Part shown: positions 11,304-23,265 of the stretch, one piece after another
Numbering within the stretch: position 1 is the first letter of the stretch
How the letters are laid out: each line of letters opens with the position of its first letter
Assembly: GCF_016802725.1 (NCBI RefSeq)
Contig: NC_052668.1
Coordinates: forward strand, 8,960,001 to 9,024,000
DNA from: Solenopsis invicta
Taxonomy: Eukaryota; Arthropoda; Insecta; Hymenoptera; Formicidae
Length of the DNA: 64,000 bases
Direction: 5' to 3'
Program-made: the position numbers and the translations under genes
The notes under the pieces: model-generated
The model's input: the letters and a program-made list of their open reading frames with translations, nothing else
Database searches by the model: none
What the model was told of the DNA's origin: nothing

Positions 11304-12533
11304 TTAGGTGTTAAACTTAATTCCTGTCATTTTTTTCGTCTATAAAATCGATTTGTTTCGAAGGGAAGATGAATGAATACCTTAATCAAAGTAATTTCCT
11401 TCCATTTTCTACTACTTTTTTCCATCTTTCCAGCAACAGGACAATCCCACAATGGTAGAACGCGGTGTCTTTCAAGGCGAACCATTCATCCACCCATTTT
11501 TGGACTTTGTTGTAACTGGAGAAGTGTGTGTCTGTAAGTGCGTGTTGCATCGATCGGAAGAGATGGTAATTCGACGATGCTAAGTCTGGAAAGTACGCTA
11601 GGTGCAGTAGAATTTCCCATTCAAGCTCACAAAATACCTGCTTCACGCTTTTTACAACATGCGGTCGAGCGTTATCTTTTTTGCATCAATACGTCACTCA
11701 ATCGGTATAATTGCTGTTGGTAGCAATCAGCTGTAACGGTTTCATTTGGACCCAAGAGTTTGTAATACAGCACACTTTTCTGGTCCCACCAAATACACAG
11801 CAAGGTCTTATGCCCGTGAATATTTCTCTTTGGCGTTGAAGCGGATAGTTGGCCGGGGTCCACCTATGATTTTTTCCGTTTGAGATTATCAAAATAAATC
11901 TATTTTTCATCGCCAGTCATGATGCGCCACAAAAAACTTTTTTCTTTGCCTGGCAAGCAAAGAAGTCGCAATAGTCAAACGATTCAAAATGGCATTTTCT
12001 GACAACTCATGTGGTAGCCATTTCCCTTCCTTATGAATCTTTCCTATGGCATGCAAACGTTTTGAGACAGCCATTGGAGTAACATTTAACTGTTCCGACA
12101 ACTCTAAAAGCGTTTGGACTGGATTCTCATCGAGCAATTCTTGCAGCTTGACATCTTCAAGTTTTTTTTACTGTCCTGGACATTTTTTGTCTCTCACATC
12201 AAAATAACCGTTTCGAAAGCGTTCAAACTAAACTCTACATGTTCTTTCTGATGGAGTTTTATTTCCATACACTTCGGATAATAAGCGATGCACTTCAGCT
12301 GTGGTTTTTTTTTTAGGTCGAAGTAATGAAGAAACACATGTCGGAAAAACAGCTTATCGCGATTCATTTTCACTTGATGGGAAAATGTTTTTGGCGTCGA
12401 GAAATCTAATCTATTGAATCACTTTCAGCGATGTCTAAACTACAAAAGACATATGACTTCATCGTTGAAACTCGCCAGCGTTGGAGCCAGTATCCTCTAG
12501 TAGCGAACGACAAGAATTAAGTTTAACACCTAA
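11304..12533 (-). mobile_element. Decayed mariner element
   Basis: Complementary termini TTAGGTGTTAAACTTAATTC are flanked by TA on both sides (11302-11303, 12534-12535). The total of 1230 bp is near the normal mariner length of ~1.3 kb. The transposase remnant is on the minus strand. Confidence 0.85.
11386..12370 (-). pseudogene. Mariner transposase pseudogene
   Basis: In order on the minus strand: an N-terminal helix-turn-helix region (~12140-12370), the linker to ~11907 (TPMAVSKRLHAIGKIHKEG), the first catalytic region (MTGDEK then a stop where Trp is expected), IHGHKTLLCIWWDQ (11672-11863), and the C-terminal block with a degraded YFPDLASSNYHLF (11386-11646). Several frameshifts and stops separate the blocks, and the part around the second catalytic Asp appears missing. 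Long dead. Confidence 0.8.
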
Positions 12534-12535
12534 TA

Positions 12536-12722
12536 TATACCGGGTATCTTATTTTAATGTATCAATGAATTTTTATCAATTTTTGTAATTAATTATTCAA
12601 ATAACGCTTCTCAAAAATAATAAATGAAAAAATATTAAATAAATATAAAATATTGAAAATATTATTGTAAATATTAAATATTTAATTATTTAAATATTAA
12701 ATATTAAATTTTTAATATTAAA
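12536..12722. other. AT-rich spacer
   Basis: Low-complexity TAAATATT-type sequence before the LINE copy 2 target site. Confidence 0.5.
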
Positions 12723-12727
12723 AATCT

Positions 12728-12736
<9 letters not shown>
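12723..12736 (+). repeat. 14-bp target-site duplication, left copy
   Basis: AAATCTGTTTATAT occurs here and at 18108-18121, bracketing LINE copy 2. Confidence 0.75.

Positions 12737-12776
<40 letters not shown>
12737..12776. repeat. (TA)n microsatellite at the LINE 3' tail
   Basis: About 20 TA units lie between the target duplication and the LINE 3' end, so the microsatellite appears to have grown from the LINE tail. Confidence 0.8.
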
Positions 12777-12781
<5 letters not shown>

Positions 12782-13007
12782 GGTACTTTATTCCTTGCGG
12801 AGTACACTGAGGACCTACGCTTACAAAATTTAAACATTTCATTCCTCGCATTCTTTACAACGCACGAAAGAGAGAGAAAGATCATTCATTCATCCGTACA
12901 TCCACATTCATTTTCTGGACCTCCGTTTCCACCGCATTTTCCTCTTCCTTCCACACTTTCATTCATTCTCAACCACCTTCTTCCCTCCCTCATCTCCTCT
13001 AATCTCC

Positions 13008-16000
13008 TTATCCAAATTTCTCCCCCCCCAAGATCTCATCTACCATCTCCTGCCATCCCTTTTTTACCCCCCAATTTGTGCACTCCTCCCATACGTGTTC
13101 CCAAGTTTCTTTTCCCCCTCTACATATCCTACACTTCATTTCCTCATCCCCTTCCCAATATCTACTCCCCCTCATCCCGTCTCCCAGCCTATACTTCGCC
13201 AGTCTCTGCCATCTTTTCTCCTTCCATTCCCTCTTTAGGTACTTTGGCACCCCCTTACCCTTTACCCTGCCATACCATATGTTAAATCTAGAACCCCTAA
13301 TTTTCTCTCATCTTTCCTGCCACCTACTCTCTCTTGCCACTACTTTTTCCCCCCTCAACTCTCCCCCCTCTCTCATCTTTTCTATCTTTTTTAAGTTCCA
13401 ACTCTTCTTCTCATAGAAATCTCTCCTTTCTTCTTCCCATTATCTTTCCTTCCTTTGCTCTATCCCTTATTTCCTCCCAACACAACCTCGCCAACTCCCC
13501 TCCCTCTCTCTCTCCCAGTTTCTTTTTATAACTCTATGCCCTCAACCCTGCCCTCCCACTCAACTTTTATTTCTGCATTTCCTCCCTCACCACGTACCCC
13601 GGCGTGTACCTCCCAACCACCAAAACCCACTTCAAGAACCTGTCTTGCATCCTCTTTACCCTCCCCCTTTCTAGCTCAAGATCTGCACTCTATATCCAAT
13701 TGCCGTCCAAACCAATCTATCAAACAACCATATCCTTTTCGACCAATTCTTTTCAAACTTTCTTTTTCCTATCCTCCACACTTCTTTCATCACCACCGCT
13801 CTTTTGTTAACTTTTTTCTCTATATGCTCTTTCTGATCCCCATTTGCCATCATAACATACCCTAGATATTTGTATTTTCTCATCTCTTTTATCTCTCTTC
13901 CTTTTCATTTCTACACCATCTTTTTCTGTTTCCCGCCCCCTTTCTACACCCAATTACCTTTGTCTTCTCCACATTGACTTCTAATCCATTCCGTTCTATA
14001 TAAATTTCCAGCGCCTTTATTATCCCTTTCATCCTTATCTCCTCTGCCACTATTGCCACATCATCTGCATACACCAACAAATATATTTTCCTTCCCTTTA
14101 TGTTCATTCCCCTTCCCCTCCCTCTCTAATTCTTCATCTATATCCGCCAGCAACAATGTGAATAAGCATAGGCTCACAGGGCATCCCTATCTTACCCCTC
14201 TCCTCGTCTAGAAGCTTTTCCCCACTTTATCCCCCACCCTTACTCTACTTATGGTCTTCTCCAGCACCTCCTTGCACCTCACGACTAAACCTTCTTTAAC
14301 TCCCCTCTCCCTCATCATCTGTATGAAGATTTCCCTATCCACCGAGTCAAACGCAGTTTTCATATCTACAAACAGCACCACCATCTTTCCCTTTATCACC
14401 GTCACTCTCTTGTTTATCAAATAATTTAGTACGTAGATTTGATCAATCTTGCCTACCCCTCTTCTAAATCCCGTTTGACTCGGTGGGAGTATCCCCTTCC
14501 TCACCACCTCCTTTCTCAATCTCTCCGCAAGTACCCTAGCGTACACCTTGTATGCCGTTTGCATTAACGTGATCCCGCTATATTCCTCAACCTTCTCCTT
14601 TTTTCACTACCGGCACCACCACACCCTCCCTCCACTCCTCCGTCCACCTCTCACCTCTCCACACTCAGTTACATATTTCTCACAACCATTCCCTTATTTC
14701 TTTTCCCCCATATTTCCATACTTCATTTACGATACTATCCCCTCCCGCTGTTTTTTCCTCCTTCAGTTTCTTTACCGCTCTTCCTATTTCTTTCCTACTG
14801 ATATCATCTTTCTCTTCTCTTTCTTTTCCCCTTACCTCCCCTCTCACCCTTCACTCTACTCTCCCTAACACTTTTCTAAAGTGTCCCTCCCATTCCCTCA
14901 TTTTGATTCTTTCCCTGACTCTTTTTCTCTTTCTCCTCCCCTTGTTTACTAGCATCCATACATCCCCTTCTGTTCTTAGACCTTCCAATTCCCTTTTCCA
15001 TCTTTCTCTTTCCCTTCTTTTCTTTTTCTTACAATACTCTCTGTATCTCTTCCTCATCTCCTTATATTTCTCCTCCTTCCCTCCTTTCTTTTTCTACTTT
15101 TTAAGCTCATCCCTTACTTTTCTTTTTATACTCTTACACTTTATGTCCTATCGTCTTTTCCGCACCTTTTTCTCTTCCCTCTCTACTTTTTTCAATGCCC
15201 CTTTCACTCTCTTCTTCAATTTTTTCCAACCCTCCTCAATCTCTTTCGACTCACTATCCCTCTTCCCCACATATTCCTCAAATTTCTTTTTTCCCTCTTC
15301 CGTTCACACTCCTCTTCTTTCCTTCTCTTCCTTTTTCCCAATCCTTTTCTCCCTCTTTCACGTACACTGATAATGGCTGATAGTCAGAATCCACCCAGTC
15401 CTCCACTTTCATCTTTACCACTTTCTCTCTTGTTTCCTCATTCCCGATTACGTAGTCAATACAGTCCCTCCCTTCCTCCAGTATACGTCCATTTACCCTC
15501 CCCATCTCTCTTTATGCATCCATTTAGTATTGACCATCCTAATTCCTTCAATAAACTACATAATTTCTTTTTTTCTCCATTCATCTTTCCATCCTTTGAG
15601 TTTCTTTCTCTTTCCCCTACCCCTTCCTTTTCCTCCTCTTTTTCTACCCGTTCTCGCATTAAAATCTCACTCTATTAATACTCTTACTTCCTCCTCTCGC
15701 TTCTCCATCCACTTTCTTAATTGCCTCGTTTTTTCCTCTAAATCTCCATTCACATATATACTCACTAGTTTTCACCATTCTTCTCTTAGATTTATTTTAC
15801 TCACCTATAGACCCGCCTCTCTTCTTTCCCTATTCTCCTTTTTTCTTTCTATCTTATCCCTTATCCTCATGATCATCTCCTCTATTGCCCTCCCTTTTTT
15901 GCTCTTCCTTCCCGCTTTTTGCACATCCCATACGTATCCCTTTGGCAACCATCTTTGCACCCTTTCTCATCCTTTCTTCTGTAACCATGTCTTACTCAAA

Positions 16001-16080
16001 AACATCACTTCCCATTCCTTCAATTTTTCCTTAAAATTCTCCTTTTAATTTTCTATACCAGCCACATTCCAAAAACCTAT
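13008..16080 (-). pseudogene. LINE copy 2 ORF2 remnant (APE, RT, CCHC)
   Basis: Minus-strand blocks in order: DYVIGNEETREKV endonuclease region (15278-15505), basic linker (14851-15057), RT FRRGVGKIDQIYVLN and FVDMKTAFDSVD (14208-14564), YADDVAIVAEE (13889-14107), KYKYLGYVMMANGDQ (13671-13883) and a CRICRGGKETWEHVWEEC knuckle (13008-13250). The order matches copy 1. The frame breaks at least five times. Confidence 0.85.
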
Positions 16081-16629
16081 TTTGTATTCTTTATCATCCT
16101 TCCTTTTTTTATTCCTTTTTCTATCATATTTTCTATTTCCCTTATTCTCACCCTTCTTCTCCTCTCCCTTCCCTCCCCCCTACTAAAAAACCTTTTTCTC
16201 TTTCTCCTTCTTTCCTCCCTTCTTCTCTTCTCTTACTTTTCTTCCCCATCATTCCCTTAACTTATCCTTGATCTCATCCCATATCCACAATTTATCCTTA
16301 ATTCACATTTTCATATATCCTATTCTTTCTTTCTTTTCCTTCTATTCCTTTCTGCTTCTCTCTTTATCCACTACTTTACCCTTCTCTCTTTTTCCGTCAA
16401 GTCGTCCACGATCCACTCCTTCCTATCCCTCAGCTTCGGCTTTCCCTTCATCACATCAATTTTCTCCCTTACATTCGCGAATCTCACTCATACCATGTCC
16501 CCTTCTTCCTTATCTTTATTCCATATCCTCCTCACCCCTTCCACTCTTGCTACCGCCCCCGTTGCCTCCACTATCTTTTCTATCTCTCTATTTAACTCTT
16601 TTTTTTCTCTTACTTTTACCCTCTTTATA

Positions 16630-17150
16630 TTAGGAGTACAAATTGAAAACCGCCGTTTTCCAGTAGATGGCGCCAGCGGTAAATGCTGGCGCCAAACGTT
16701 AGATCAAAAATTTTAAATGTAAGGTTGGGCATCTGGCAACAATTCCTTATCATTGCAGTTGTGAATTTTTATCGGCGTTATATATTTTTTTGTGATCGAA
16801 AATGTCGAAATTTGTGCCCAATAAGCGTCATTTGCGGGAAGTTTTGCTTTTTGCCTTCAATTCGAAAAAATCTGCGGCTGAGGCCACTTACCACTTGTTC
16901 CGATCAATGGCGCATGGCCTGGCTGAGCAGCACTTCCATTATTACGAAGAGGCCAAAAACTGGGTCGATTCGTGGATCGCCGCAAAAGACGAGCAGTTTT
17001 TTCGACGCGGGATTCGTATGCTGCCCAAAAGGTGGGAGAAAGTAGTGGCCAGCGATGGACAATACTTTCAAGAATAAGTATGTAACCATTTTTCAACAAT
17101 CAATCCTCAAATTTTGACAAAAAACGGCGGTTTTCAATTTGTACTCCTAA
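16630..17150 (+). mobile_element. 521-bp mini-mariner (internal deletion derivative)
   Basis: Terminal repeats TTAGGAGTACAAATTGAAAA and their complement are flanked by TA (16628-16629, 17151-17152). The element keeps both transposase ends but has lost the whole catalytic middle. A second member begins at 63932. It sits in LINE copy 2 and so is younger than that LINE. Confidence 0.9.
16802..17077 (+). CDS. 91-codon mariner N-/C-terminal fusion ORF
   Basis: An uninterrupted ATG-to-stop frame. The first ~28 residues (MSKFVPNKRHLREVLLFAFN...) match the start of a mariner transposase, including the first helix of the DNA-binding domain. From TYHLFRSMAHGL onward it is the mariner C-terminus, ending in GQYFQE. 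The junction removes the rest of the helix-turn-helix region and all three catalytic acids. It cannot catalyse transposition. Expression is unknown. An in-frame deletion that leaves the ORF open may be chance. Confidence 0.75.
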   Translation: MSKFVPNKRHLREVLLFAFNSKKSAAEATYHLFRSMAHGLAEQHFHYYEEAKNWVDSWIAAKDEQFFRRGIRMLPKRWEKVVASDGQYFQE

Positions 17151-18107
17151 TAATTACATTTCTCTTCCTCTTCTCCTTTTCCTTCTTTTCCTTTTCTAAT
17201 TCTAGTCTTTTCATTTCTTCTTTTATTTCCTTCTCACCTTTTTCCTTTATCTGTATCTGCTCTATCCCTTCTCCTTTATCCTTCTCCCTTCCTTCTTTCT
17301 CCTTCTCCATCCTTCCCCTTACCTTTCTCTATATCCTCTACTCTTCTCTCCAAATTATTTACTTTTTTCCTTATTTCCTCCATCCATTCCCTCATCTCTT
17401 CCCTACCTTCCCTCAATTCTCTTAATTTGCTTTTTATTTCTTTAAAGCCTTTCCTCACCTCCCTCAAAATTTCTTTTAGTCTCCTTTCTTCTTATCTTAC
17501 TGGCGATTTCTTTACTTTATTGTTTTTCTTGAAGATTTCTCCTTCCTCTACTTCCATCTCCTCCCTTTGCCCACCCTTCCTTTTCTTTCCTCTCTTAAGC
17601 AATTCTAGCAGCGGCGCACTGTTTGATCTATCCCTCTTCAGGCTTTTTGCCTTGCTCGGCCTTCCCACCCTTCTCTTTTCCTCTCTATTCCCTTCCTTCT
17701 CCTTCTCTTTCCCTCTCCTTCCCTCCCTCTTTTCCTTCCTTTATCTCGCTTTTTTCCTTACCTGCCAACTTTCCTTATTCAAAATTTCCCGCGCTTACTC
17801 TTTCCTTTAATGCTTCTTACTTCTGCCGCCCGGCGTCGGTGCCCTCACCTCTTTTCTGCTTCCTCTCTACTCTCTATACCTGCTCTCCCGTCTAACCTCC
17901 AAATCCCGTCCCAACCTTACTATCACTCCTGTCTTACTATTCCCTTACCCCTGCCCTATTCCTTATTCTCCAAACTCTACCTGTTACTTCCCTATCCCCT
18001 CACCCCCTTCTACTCCAATTCCACCCTTCTTCTCACAAAACACACTCTCACCAATCACACCGTACAAACACACTATCACTTTCCCTACTAAAAACGGAAG
18101 TCCTTAC

Positions 18108-18121
18108 AAATCTGTTTATAT
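18108..18121 (+). repeat. 14-bp target-site duplication, right copy
   Basis: AAATCTGTTTATAT, as at 12723-12736. Confidence 0.75.
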
Positions 18122-18846
18122 TTTTTTTTTATATTTTTCATCGTTTTAATTTTTTTTAATCTTGATAATTGTTTTCTTAAATATATTTTATTATAACGAT
18201 ACATTACGTATTTCATTATAATAATATTATACATTATGTATTTTATTATAATAATACATTACATAAGTGTTAGTCTGCGAAAATTTTTGAAATAAAAATC
18301 AATCATGCATACTATTCTTAATTTTGCAATTGTAACCCTATAATCGTAATTAGCACAATCGTGAATGTCTTTATACAACAATTTATATAAAATTCCGAAC
18401 AATTTTGAATAGTGTTTGGCCATATTAGATCCGCCATTTTAAATTTTGAAATTTTTATATCAAATTCGTTATCAGCGACCTCGAAAATCCTCATATATTT
18501 TTTTTTCGTTTAAATCTAAAATTTTTTTCTATTTTTGTCCAATTTTTTTGAGATCTAGAGAGGGTCGCACTGTGTGACGGGAGGATCAATTTTACGAACG
18601 CAGTAGCCAGGGAATACAACGGGGATGTCTCTTTCCTTTATTTTCCCTCCTTCGTAGGACATAGGAATTGACCCGCACCAAGCGCACGCTTGAGTACGGC
18701 CTCGCTCTAATCTAAGCTCTCTCCTTTCTCACTTTTTTATTTTCAGGTCTAGGGGTTGTACGCTTTTGCTTGCGTTGCGCCTCCTCCCGACACTTACTTC
18801 CCCTCTCTTTTCCAAAATTATCCCTCACCATCATCCTCTTTTTAAC
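18122..18846. other. Spacer: AT-rich, then mixed-composition sequence of unknown origin
   Basis: 18122-18540 is AT-rich. 18541-18846 is higher in GC and pyrimidine-rich, with no coding pattern. It could be a TE fragment, but no family was recognised. Confidence 0.4.
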
Positions 18847-19511
18847 TTTTTTTTTTATAATACGATGAGGGAAATGCTTATGACACACCAAGTTGGCTAG
18901 ACCTAGTAGTGTTGGACTCGAGTTAGGACGGTGCTAACCCGGCCACGTAATTTCAGCGACCAGGCTCGTCCTCCCCGCCTACCAACTAAAAACCTCACCG
19001 AGCCATCTCGCCCAGGAAGGCCCCGGCCGGCATACGCCATTCTATCAGTAGCCTTCCCTTAGGGTCGGAACGTGAGGCCCCGACGCGCCAGTTCATCGGG
19101 TTGGGAGAGGACGTGTTAAGGCGGCAACCGAGATACGTCAGCTGCCGCCTTGTTCACCCCGGGGTGGCGCCGTAAAAAACACCGCACGCTCCCCAGCGCT
19201 CCTTTAGGGCAGGAGGCGAGCGCCGAACTTACCCGTTCCGCGCCAACCCCCTACCCAAGATCCAGTGGTCCCAAGATCCGAGGGACCGACCGGGCCTACC
19301 TCCTATCCTCGAGTGGCCGGCTCACCGGATGAGTGGAGACCCCTACTCATCGGGCGGCCCAACAGCCAGGGTCCTTGTCTCCTGGGCATCCCCGAGCGCA
19401 AGGGCAGCCGGAAACGAGGCCCAGGATCGCGGGGTCACTCCGCGGCCCTATCTCCTCCGAGGATAGGCGATCCCGGGGGAGAAGGCGTCAACGCTTTCTC
19501 CGCCCGGGGTC

Positions 19512-22500
19512 TCAACGCCTTCTTGAGAGGGGTGCTCGAGTCGCGTCCCACTCGCTTCTCCCGTTGCGGGAGAGGGAGGGGCTCGAACACCACCTTCGCC
19601 TGTGGGAGGTGCGAGGCACTCGGACTGTCAACCTTTTTTTGGTCGGCGGACTCGTCCGGAGCCCCTTCCGGAGCTTCTCTCCGGACGACTCCGACGATAT
19701 CTCTATCACCCCCGTGATGAAGGCCTCACCAACAGAGACCTCCGTTACGGGAGGGATCTCCTCTATGTCTACATCGGCCATTGGCCCCTCCGACACACCA
19801 CCATACTTGGCCTGAACGCCGGGCGGGGTGAGAGGCGGAGGGGTCAGCGGCCAATCTTCTTCTGGGTCTCCACCCTTTTCCCGCTACGGAGGAGGAGGAG
19901 CCTTCCTCCCCGGTCGCGCAGCCGGGGGAACCCATGCGCACTTTTCACCGCCGGGGCGGTGATTGTGCGCCTTTCCTTTGGAGGCACACTCCGGGCAGAA
20001 CGGCCTATTCGCGCATTCCGCCTGGGTGTGCCCCTCCCCCCCGCAATTGAAGCAGCACCGGGCCCTGTCGACATCGCCAGGTGCTGTGTATGTCCCTGGG
20101 CTAGGCACCAGAAACATCGCTGCGGAGGCGCCTTAAGCACCTCCACGCGAGCCGCCACCCAACCCAGGGCCAAGCTCCCCGACTGGGCGATCTTCGCAGC
20201 AGCGGCGACCGGGCACTGCACTATTACAGAGCCTAGTCCCCGCCGACTGCGCGTCACCCGACCCACCTTGAGGTCCGCCACGAAGCATGACTCGGAGTCG
20301 GCGACCGCCGTGGCCACCTCCTCCGAGGTTACTGAATCGTCGAACCCGGAGATGCGGATTTCCACCCTCCGTAGAGGGCAAGAGATCCGCACGTCCGGGC
20401 CCCCCGCGACGCGCCTCATCTCAGAGGCCAGCCTTTCAGTGGCTGGCCTGCTATCCTCACCGGGGATTTCCAGGAGGAGACCCCCGGTCTGGGCTCGGCA
20501 GACCCGTAGCTCGTTACCCCCCTGCGGCAGGATGTCCCCGAGGACAATTGATTCGCGTGCCCGCCGCATTACTCCTGCGTAGGAGGCGTCGTCCCCAGTC
20601 ACCGTCACCAGAATCGCCGATGACTTGGGGACGCGCCTCCCGATCTTCCTCTCCGCAAGGACGTTGCTTCGCGGCGAACCTCCACCTTGCTTCTTCTTCT
20701 CCTTTTGTTTCTTTTTGGGCTTGGCCGCCGGGGGGGGGGCGGCGCTAGACGCCACTGCCCCCAAAGGCCGAGTCCCGTTTTCGTCATGCGATGGAGGGAA
20801 CACCCCTCATCCACTCGGAGGGAGACCTTGGAAGGGAGGGAACGCCCTACGGTTCCCCCCTTCTTCTCCACCCTCCTCCTCTTTTGGGTGCCGGCGACCT
20901 CGACCCAGCTCCGATCGCTCGTAGGCGTATCGGGGCCGGGCGCTGCCTCCGGCACGGAGGGGGGCGCAGGAGGCTCCTCTTGCGGAGCTCCCGCACTCCC
21001 CTTTTCCCCCTTCCCTTTCTTCTTCTTGGCCCTAGCGTCGGTGGGAACGGCGGCCGGAACAGCCCTCGTCTCCACCCGCGCCAGGCGCCTCTCCAGGCCC
21101 TCCATCGTTGCCGTCAGCCGCTCCAACGTCCCCAGCATCCGTTCGTTGAAAGGAGAAGAGCCGGGGGCAGAAGCGGCCGACGGAGGCGGCGGAGGGGAAA
21201 GAGACCTTCTCCTTGTCGGCTGTGCAGCAGCCGTGGACGAGGAGGGACCACTTTGCAGCATGAGGGCCCTCTTCGCGACCCCCAGCTGCCCCCTCAATTC
21301 GGCGAACTCGGCCCGGAGGGAACGAACTTCCTCCTCCCGGGCCGCGGTCGTCGCTTCCTCTTGCCCATCATCTCGCCCGAGACGGCCCATAGCGCGGTAC
21401 GCCAGCGTCATGAGCGCCTCCCAGGCGAGATGGGTGTTTAACTTTATTCGCCCCGACAGGTTGCCCGACAGTGGGCAAACTGTGGAGGCTTTGTTTCTCG
21501 CACCCTCGACCTCCCGGAGCCAACCATCGGCCAAACCGGCCAGGTCCGTGGTTGTGCTCCTGGAGATCACTCCCAACTGCCGGCCCACGTACCGGCGTTG
21601 GTCTGACGTGAACAGGGTCGGGGGGATCCTGATGCGCTGCCGAGGCCTTGCATCGCTCACCCCCGTCCCCTCTCCCTCCGACTCCGAGCTCCGGATGACG
21701 TTGGCTCGGAGCCGGCGGGCCTTAAACTGCTCCAGGGGGACCCCGTGGAGCCGGTCTTCCGTGTCCGCCCCGTCAGACAGTGGGGAGGGGAACCTGAAGG
21801 GTCCACTCCCGTCCAAGCGGGGTCGGCCACGGGCGCGCCTGCTTCTTATGTGAGTCGGGAGATTGGATCCGTCCCACGGAACATCCGGGATCCGGACACG
21901 GCCCTCCGACTCGTCCAAATCGATGACCGACTCCAAGGGGTTCTCGGCCATCGATTCCTCTTCCTCCTCACGCCGCTCGACGTCCATAGGCTCAGCCCGG
22001 AACTGAGAGAGCCCCTGCCGGCTCCGACAAGGCGGGTCAGCGAGTTCCTCCCCGCTCGAGCCTCCCCCACGGACGCGGATCGGCGTTGATCCCTCCTTCA
22101 TAAGTGGTGGCGGCGCGAACACCACCGTCTCACAATATCGGGTCCATACCGACCCGATTGTGCTGTTGTCCTGCCGACCGCCACCCGTCTTGCGACGACC
22201 GTCGGCCAGCAGGACCGAATCCTCTCCCGCAGACTTGGCCAGAACTCCGGCCTAGCGGGCCCTTTCGCCCGATGTTAATTTACTAAGGGAGGCGTAGCCC
22301 TTCCCTATACTTTCTGAGGAGGAAGAGGACCCCCCCTCCCGTACACTTCCCTCCCTCCCAGTCGGAATCTCCGTCCCCGGACAGCTCTCCTTCGAGTTGA
22401 TCGAGGGCGAGAAACCGATCAATGGTGTCGCGGGCTTCGGGCCCGAGGCGCTCCCGCATCTGCAAGAGCGTCCCCCTGCGCGACTCCCGCGACGCACCAA

Positions 22501-22795
22501 GACACTCACGAACATTTACCTCCACAGTATCCCGTTTGTCGGCGGAGCCTGTGGGCACCTCGCACGACAGCCCGTCGAGTGTTAACGACGAGATACCCGG
22601 GATACTAGTCCCCCCCTCGCCGGCCCTGGGGTATCCGACCCCCCTGCGCGGTAAGTTTTCCATGTCTTTGTCCATGCTAATCATAAATGGGGTATTGTTT
22701 CGCGAGGGGAACCCCACCCTCGCCTCGAGGGGTACTACGGGCCGGTGTTCGGGGACCATCGACCCGAGGCGACCTAATGGACGGCACAACATCAC
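19512..22795 (-). pseudogene. R1-like ORF1 (gag with CCHC knuckles), frameshifted
   Basis: The reading passes through 22283-22795 (N-terminus), 20605-22125 (506 codons, Ser/Arg/Pro-rich with a coiled segment), 19844-20803 and 19512-20117. The conserved central part (VRISCPLRRVEIRISGFDD) precedes the knuckles CFWCLAQGHT, CFNCGGEGHTQAEC and CPECASKGKAHNH. The layout matches the ORF1s at 30846-32898 and 53171-56216. The protein should coat element RNA. At least three frameshifts are needed. Confidence 0.75.
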
Positions 22796-23230
22796 ACGCG
22801 CCGACCAAGGAAGAACACAAAAACGAAACCCAGGTGCACGCGGTTAAGCGCACACCTGGGATAACCCACGATCGACGCGCGCCAGACAATGGACTGCAGC
22901 GGGCAACCGGGACCCCTGATCTCAACCGGCACCCAGAGCGATCCCCCGATCAGTGACCTCGGCGAGAACCAGCATCCCCCACGACTATGTCCCCGCGCTA
23001 ACGAGGAACATCCCCGGGAAGAAATGCCAGCCGTGCCGGTATACGGGTTGCTCCTAAGCCCGAAGGCCCGGTGTCGATGTACCCGGACTAGCCGGAGTCA
23101 TCGACAACCAGCGGGTCAACACGCGGGATTTAGTCACAGACCAGAAGATCGCCTCAGAATTCGGCAAGGAGAAGGCGACCCGACCCCCCGCCGCGACGAA
23201 CACCGTACATTGAACAAATCACACCACCAT

Positions 23231-23265
23231 GGCGTCTGAGGTGCGAACGTGGCATCTCAGACGCC
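23231..23265. other. 10-bp hairpin in the 5' region of the ORF1-only element
   Basis: GGCGTCTGAG and CTCAGACGCC pair perfectly around a 15-base loop. A second small hairpin, CGGTCT/AGACCG, lies near 23410. Role unknown. Confidence 0.5.

Larger units (their letters stand above)
16290..17850 (-). pseudogene. LINE copy 2 ORF1 remnant, split by mini-mariner
   Basis: The best block is the coiled coil at 17276-17467 (FKEIKSKLRELREGREEM), homologous to copy 1 ORF1 around 4300-4440. The C-terminal half lies left of the mini-mariner at ~16290-16629. Frames are broken. Confidence 0.65.
12737..18107 (-). mobile_element. Full-length purine-rich LINE, copy 2 (decayed)
   Basis: Minus-strand relative of the LINE at 3448-8576, sharing both ends. 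Its 3' tail is an expanded (TA)n tract (about 12737-12775) in place of the TAC tail of copy 1. A mini-mariner (16630-17150) interrupts ORF1. The coding frames carry many frameshifts and stops. A 14-bp TSD flanks it. Confidence 0.85.

Noticed and set aside
18541..18846. Continuation of the R1-like element to the left of the T run
   Set aside because: The T run with adjacent family 3'-end sequence marks the element terminus; nothing left of it matches the other R1-like copies.
19150..22500. Many Arg/Pro/Gly-rich plus-strand ORFs of 100-390 codons
   Set aside because: GC-rich shadows of the minus-strand ORF1; they show no family motif, while the minus frames contain gag core and knuckles.
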